Shown: positions 63,049-64,000 of the stretch, one piece after another
Layout of the letters: every line of letters begins with the position of its first letter
Position numbering within the stretch: position 1 is the first letter of the stretch
Translations under genes and position numbers: made by a program
Source of the DNA: DATAOG01 sp963782885
Lineage (GTDB): Bacteria > Pseudomonadota > Alphaproteobacteria > Geminicoccales > Geminicoccaceae
Direction of reading: 5' to 3'
DNA: 64,000 bases
Assembly (NCBI GenBank): GCA_963782885.1
Contig: CAWALL010000023.1
Coordinates: 124,001 to 188,000, forward strand
Notes under the pieces: generated by a model
What the model was told of the DNA's origin: nothing
The model's input: the letters and a program-made list of their open reading frames with translations, nothing else
Databases searched by the model: none

Positions 63049-63789
63049 TCAGCGGATGCTGCGGCCGCCGTCGACCGGGATCGCGAGGCCGGTCATGAAG
63101 GAGGCGTCGTCGCTCGCGAGGAAGGCGATCGCCGCCGCGACCTCATCGGCGCCGCCGAGGCGGTCCATCGGGTGCTTGGCCGCAAGTGTGCTCCGGAACG
63201 CGGCCGGATCGGGCGCGCGGGCGATGATCGCGTCCAGGATCGGCGTTTCGATCGCCCCCGGGCAGACGCAGTTGACCCGGATGCGCTCGCCGGTCAGCTC
63301 GATCGCCAGCGCCATGGTCATGGTCAGGACGCCGCCCTTCGAGGCCGCGTAGGCGATCGCGCCGGGGACCCCGGTGAGCGCGGCGATCGAGGCGAGATTG
63401 ACGATCGCTCCCCCGCCCCGGCGCGCCATCGCCGGAATTGCCTTGCGACAGCCGAGAAAGCTGCCCCAGAGGTTGATCTCCAGGATCTCGTCCCAGAGCT
63501 CCTTCGCGGTGTCCCGGGCGCCGCCGGGGCGATGGACGCCGGCGCAGTTGACCAGCACGTCGAGCCCGCCGTGGCGGCCCTCGAGCTCGCCCAGCGCCCG
63601 ATCCCAGTCGGTCTCGGAGCGGACGTCCAGAAGCACCGCCTCGAAGCCCTTGACCTCGCCGCGCTGGCGATCGTCGAGGATGCCGGCGATCACCGTCGCC
63701 CCTTCCGAACCGAGCCGGCGCGCGGTCGCGAGGCCGATGCCGCTGCCCGCGCCGGTGATCAGCGCGATCCTGCCCTCGAAGCGTGCCAT
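63049..63789 (-). CDS. SDR-family oxidoreductase
   Basis: Short-chain dehydrogenase, 246 residues from ATG 63789 (MARFEGRIALITGAGSGIG). VLVNCAGVHRPGG, NLASIAALTGVPG and YAASKGGVLTMTMAL supply the catalytic Ser, Tyr and Lys; C-terminal GLAIPVDGGRSIR is standard. Stop is 22 nt from the convergent transporter gene. Substrate unknown. Confidence 0.92.
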   Translation of the reverse strand: MARFEGRIALITGAGSGIGLATARRLGSEGATVIAGILDDRQRGEVKGFEAVLLDVRSETDWDRALGELEGRHGGLDVLVNCAGVHRPGGARDTAKELWDEILEINLWGSFLGCRKAIPAMARRGGGAIVNLASIAALTGVPGAIAYAASKGGVLTMTMALAIELTGERIRVNCVCPGAIETPILDAIIARAPDPAAFRSTLAAKHPMDRLGGADEVAAAIAFLASDDASFMTGLAIPVDGGRSIR

Positions 63790-63985
63790 CTCAACCTTCC
63801 CTCGCGGCTCCGGGCAGCTTATAGGCGAGAACGCCGAACGGGTCGCGGGCAGAACGCCCGCGTTGACGGCGTGGCGGTCGATTTGAGCTCCGGGCGAGAA
63901 CATCTCCACTGCCTGTTAACCAAATTCTGGGTAGGTTCAGGCGTCGTTTCATGGTTACTTAGCGGTCATCGAGATCGGAGGAAGC

Positions 63986-64000
63986 ATGGCGATCGCCCCT
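63986..64000 (+). CDS. Start of a gene cut by the window edge
   Basis: An ATG at 63986 begins MAIAP and is preceded by a strong GGAGGAAGC ribosome site. The 180 bp before it is AT-richer and includes TTAACCA (63917) and an inverted TAACCAT (63957-63951), possible CtrA half-sites. The product cannot be identified from five codons. Confidence 0.45.

Overview
The window is GC-rich chromosomal DNA from an alphaproteobacterium, probably Rhodospirillales or Geminicoccales-like. That placement is an inference from gene content and order: perfect CtrA-type TTAA-N7-TTAA boxes, a DUF1013/TrcR protein, the envC-ctpA-yibQ-rppH block, a gene-transfer-agent type holin, a DUF6867 protein inside a liv operon, and a flgB-flgC-fliE-fliQ-fliR-flhB cluster. 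I found no tRNA, rRNA or CRISPR array.

Region 1 (0-5.7 kb) holds central metabolism and signalling on the minus strand: pfkA, a glucokinase gene with no ordinary start codon, a TIGR02444 protein, a diguanylate cyclase, and a tightly packed csrA-purE-purK operon. Region 2 (5.8-9.3 kb) is a flagellar basal-body and export operon behind a CtrA box, divergent from csrA. Region 3 (9.4-15.7 kb) carries a LapG-type periplasmic protease and a complete type I secretion machine (adaptor, ABC exporter, TolC) of the kind that exports surface adhesins; no adhesin gene is in the window. Region 4 (16.4-20.8 kb) is the cell-wall block envC-ctpA-yibQ-rppH.

Region 5 (21-29 kb) contains an ELM1-family protein, metY, a B12-binding radical SAM enzyme, a CoA-binding protein, an enoyl-CoA hydratase, a holin plus GH108 muramidase lysis pair behind a palindromic operator, and tag. 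Region 6 (29-40 kb) has an exopolysaccharide-initiating sugar transferase, a YnjBCD-type ABC importer, small redox and transport genes, and a GtrA/GtrB/polytopic glycosylation module. Region 7 (40.2-45.8 kb) is a branched-chain amino-acid importer (livHMGF, a DUF6867 protein, livK) ending in a strong terminator.

Region 8 (45.8-51.1 kb) is accessory DNA: a Uma2 gene broken by an amber codon, an M20 amidohydrolase, then a lower-GC island with a DNA methyltransferase overlapping a PD-ExK nuclease (a likely restriction-modification pair), an IS481-like element, and a HEPN-family gene with an apparent homopolymer frameshift. Region 9 (51.2-64 kb) returns to core-like DNA: a polar amino-acid importer without its ATPase, an unknown gene behind a second CtrA box, a lipoprotein, trcR, four SDR dehydrogenases, mutT, a tautomerase, a frameshifted antitoxin remnant, an acyl-CoA synthetase and a TauE/SafE transporter.

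The most notable signals are the same-frame pfkA/glucokinase junction, the small defence island with the HEPN frameshift, the orphan GTA-like lysis cassette with its operator, the two CtrA boxes, and the Gtr-like glycosylation module.
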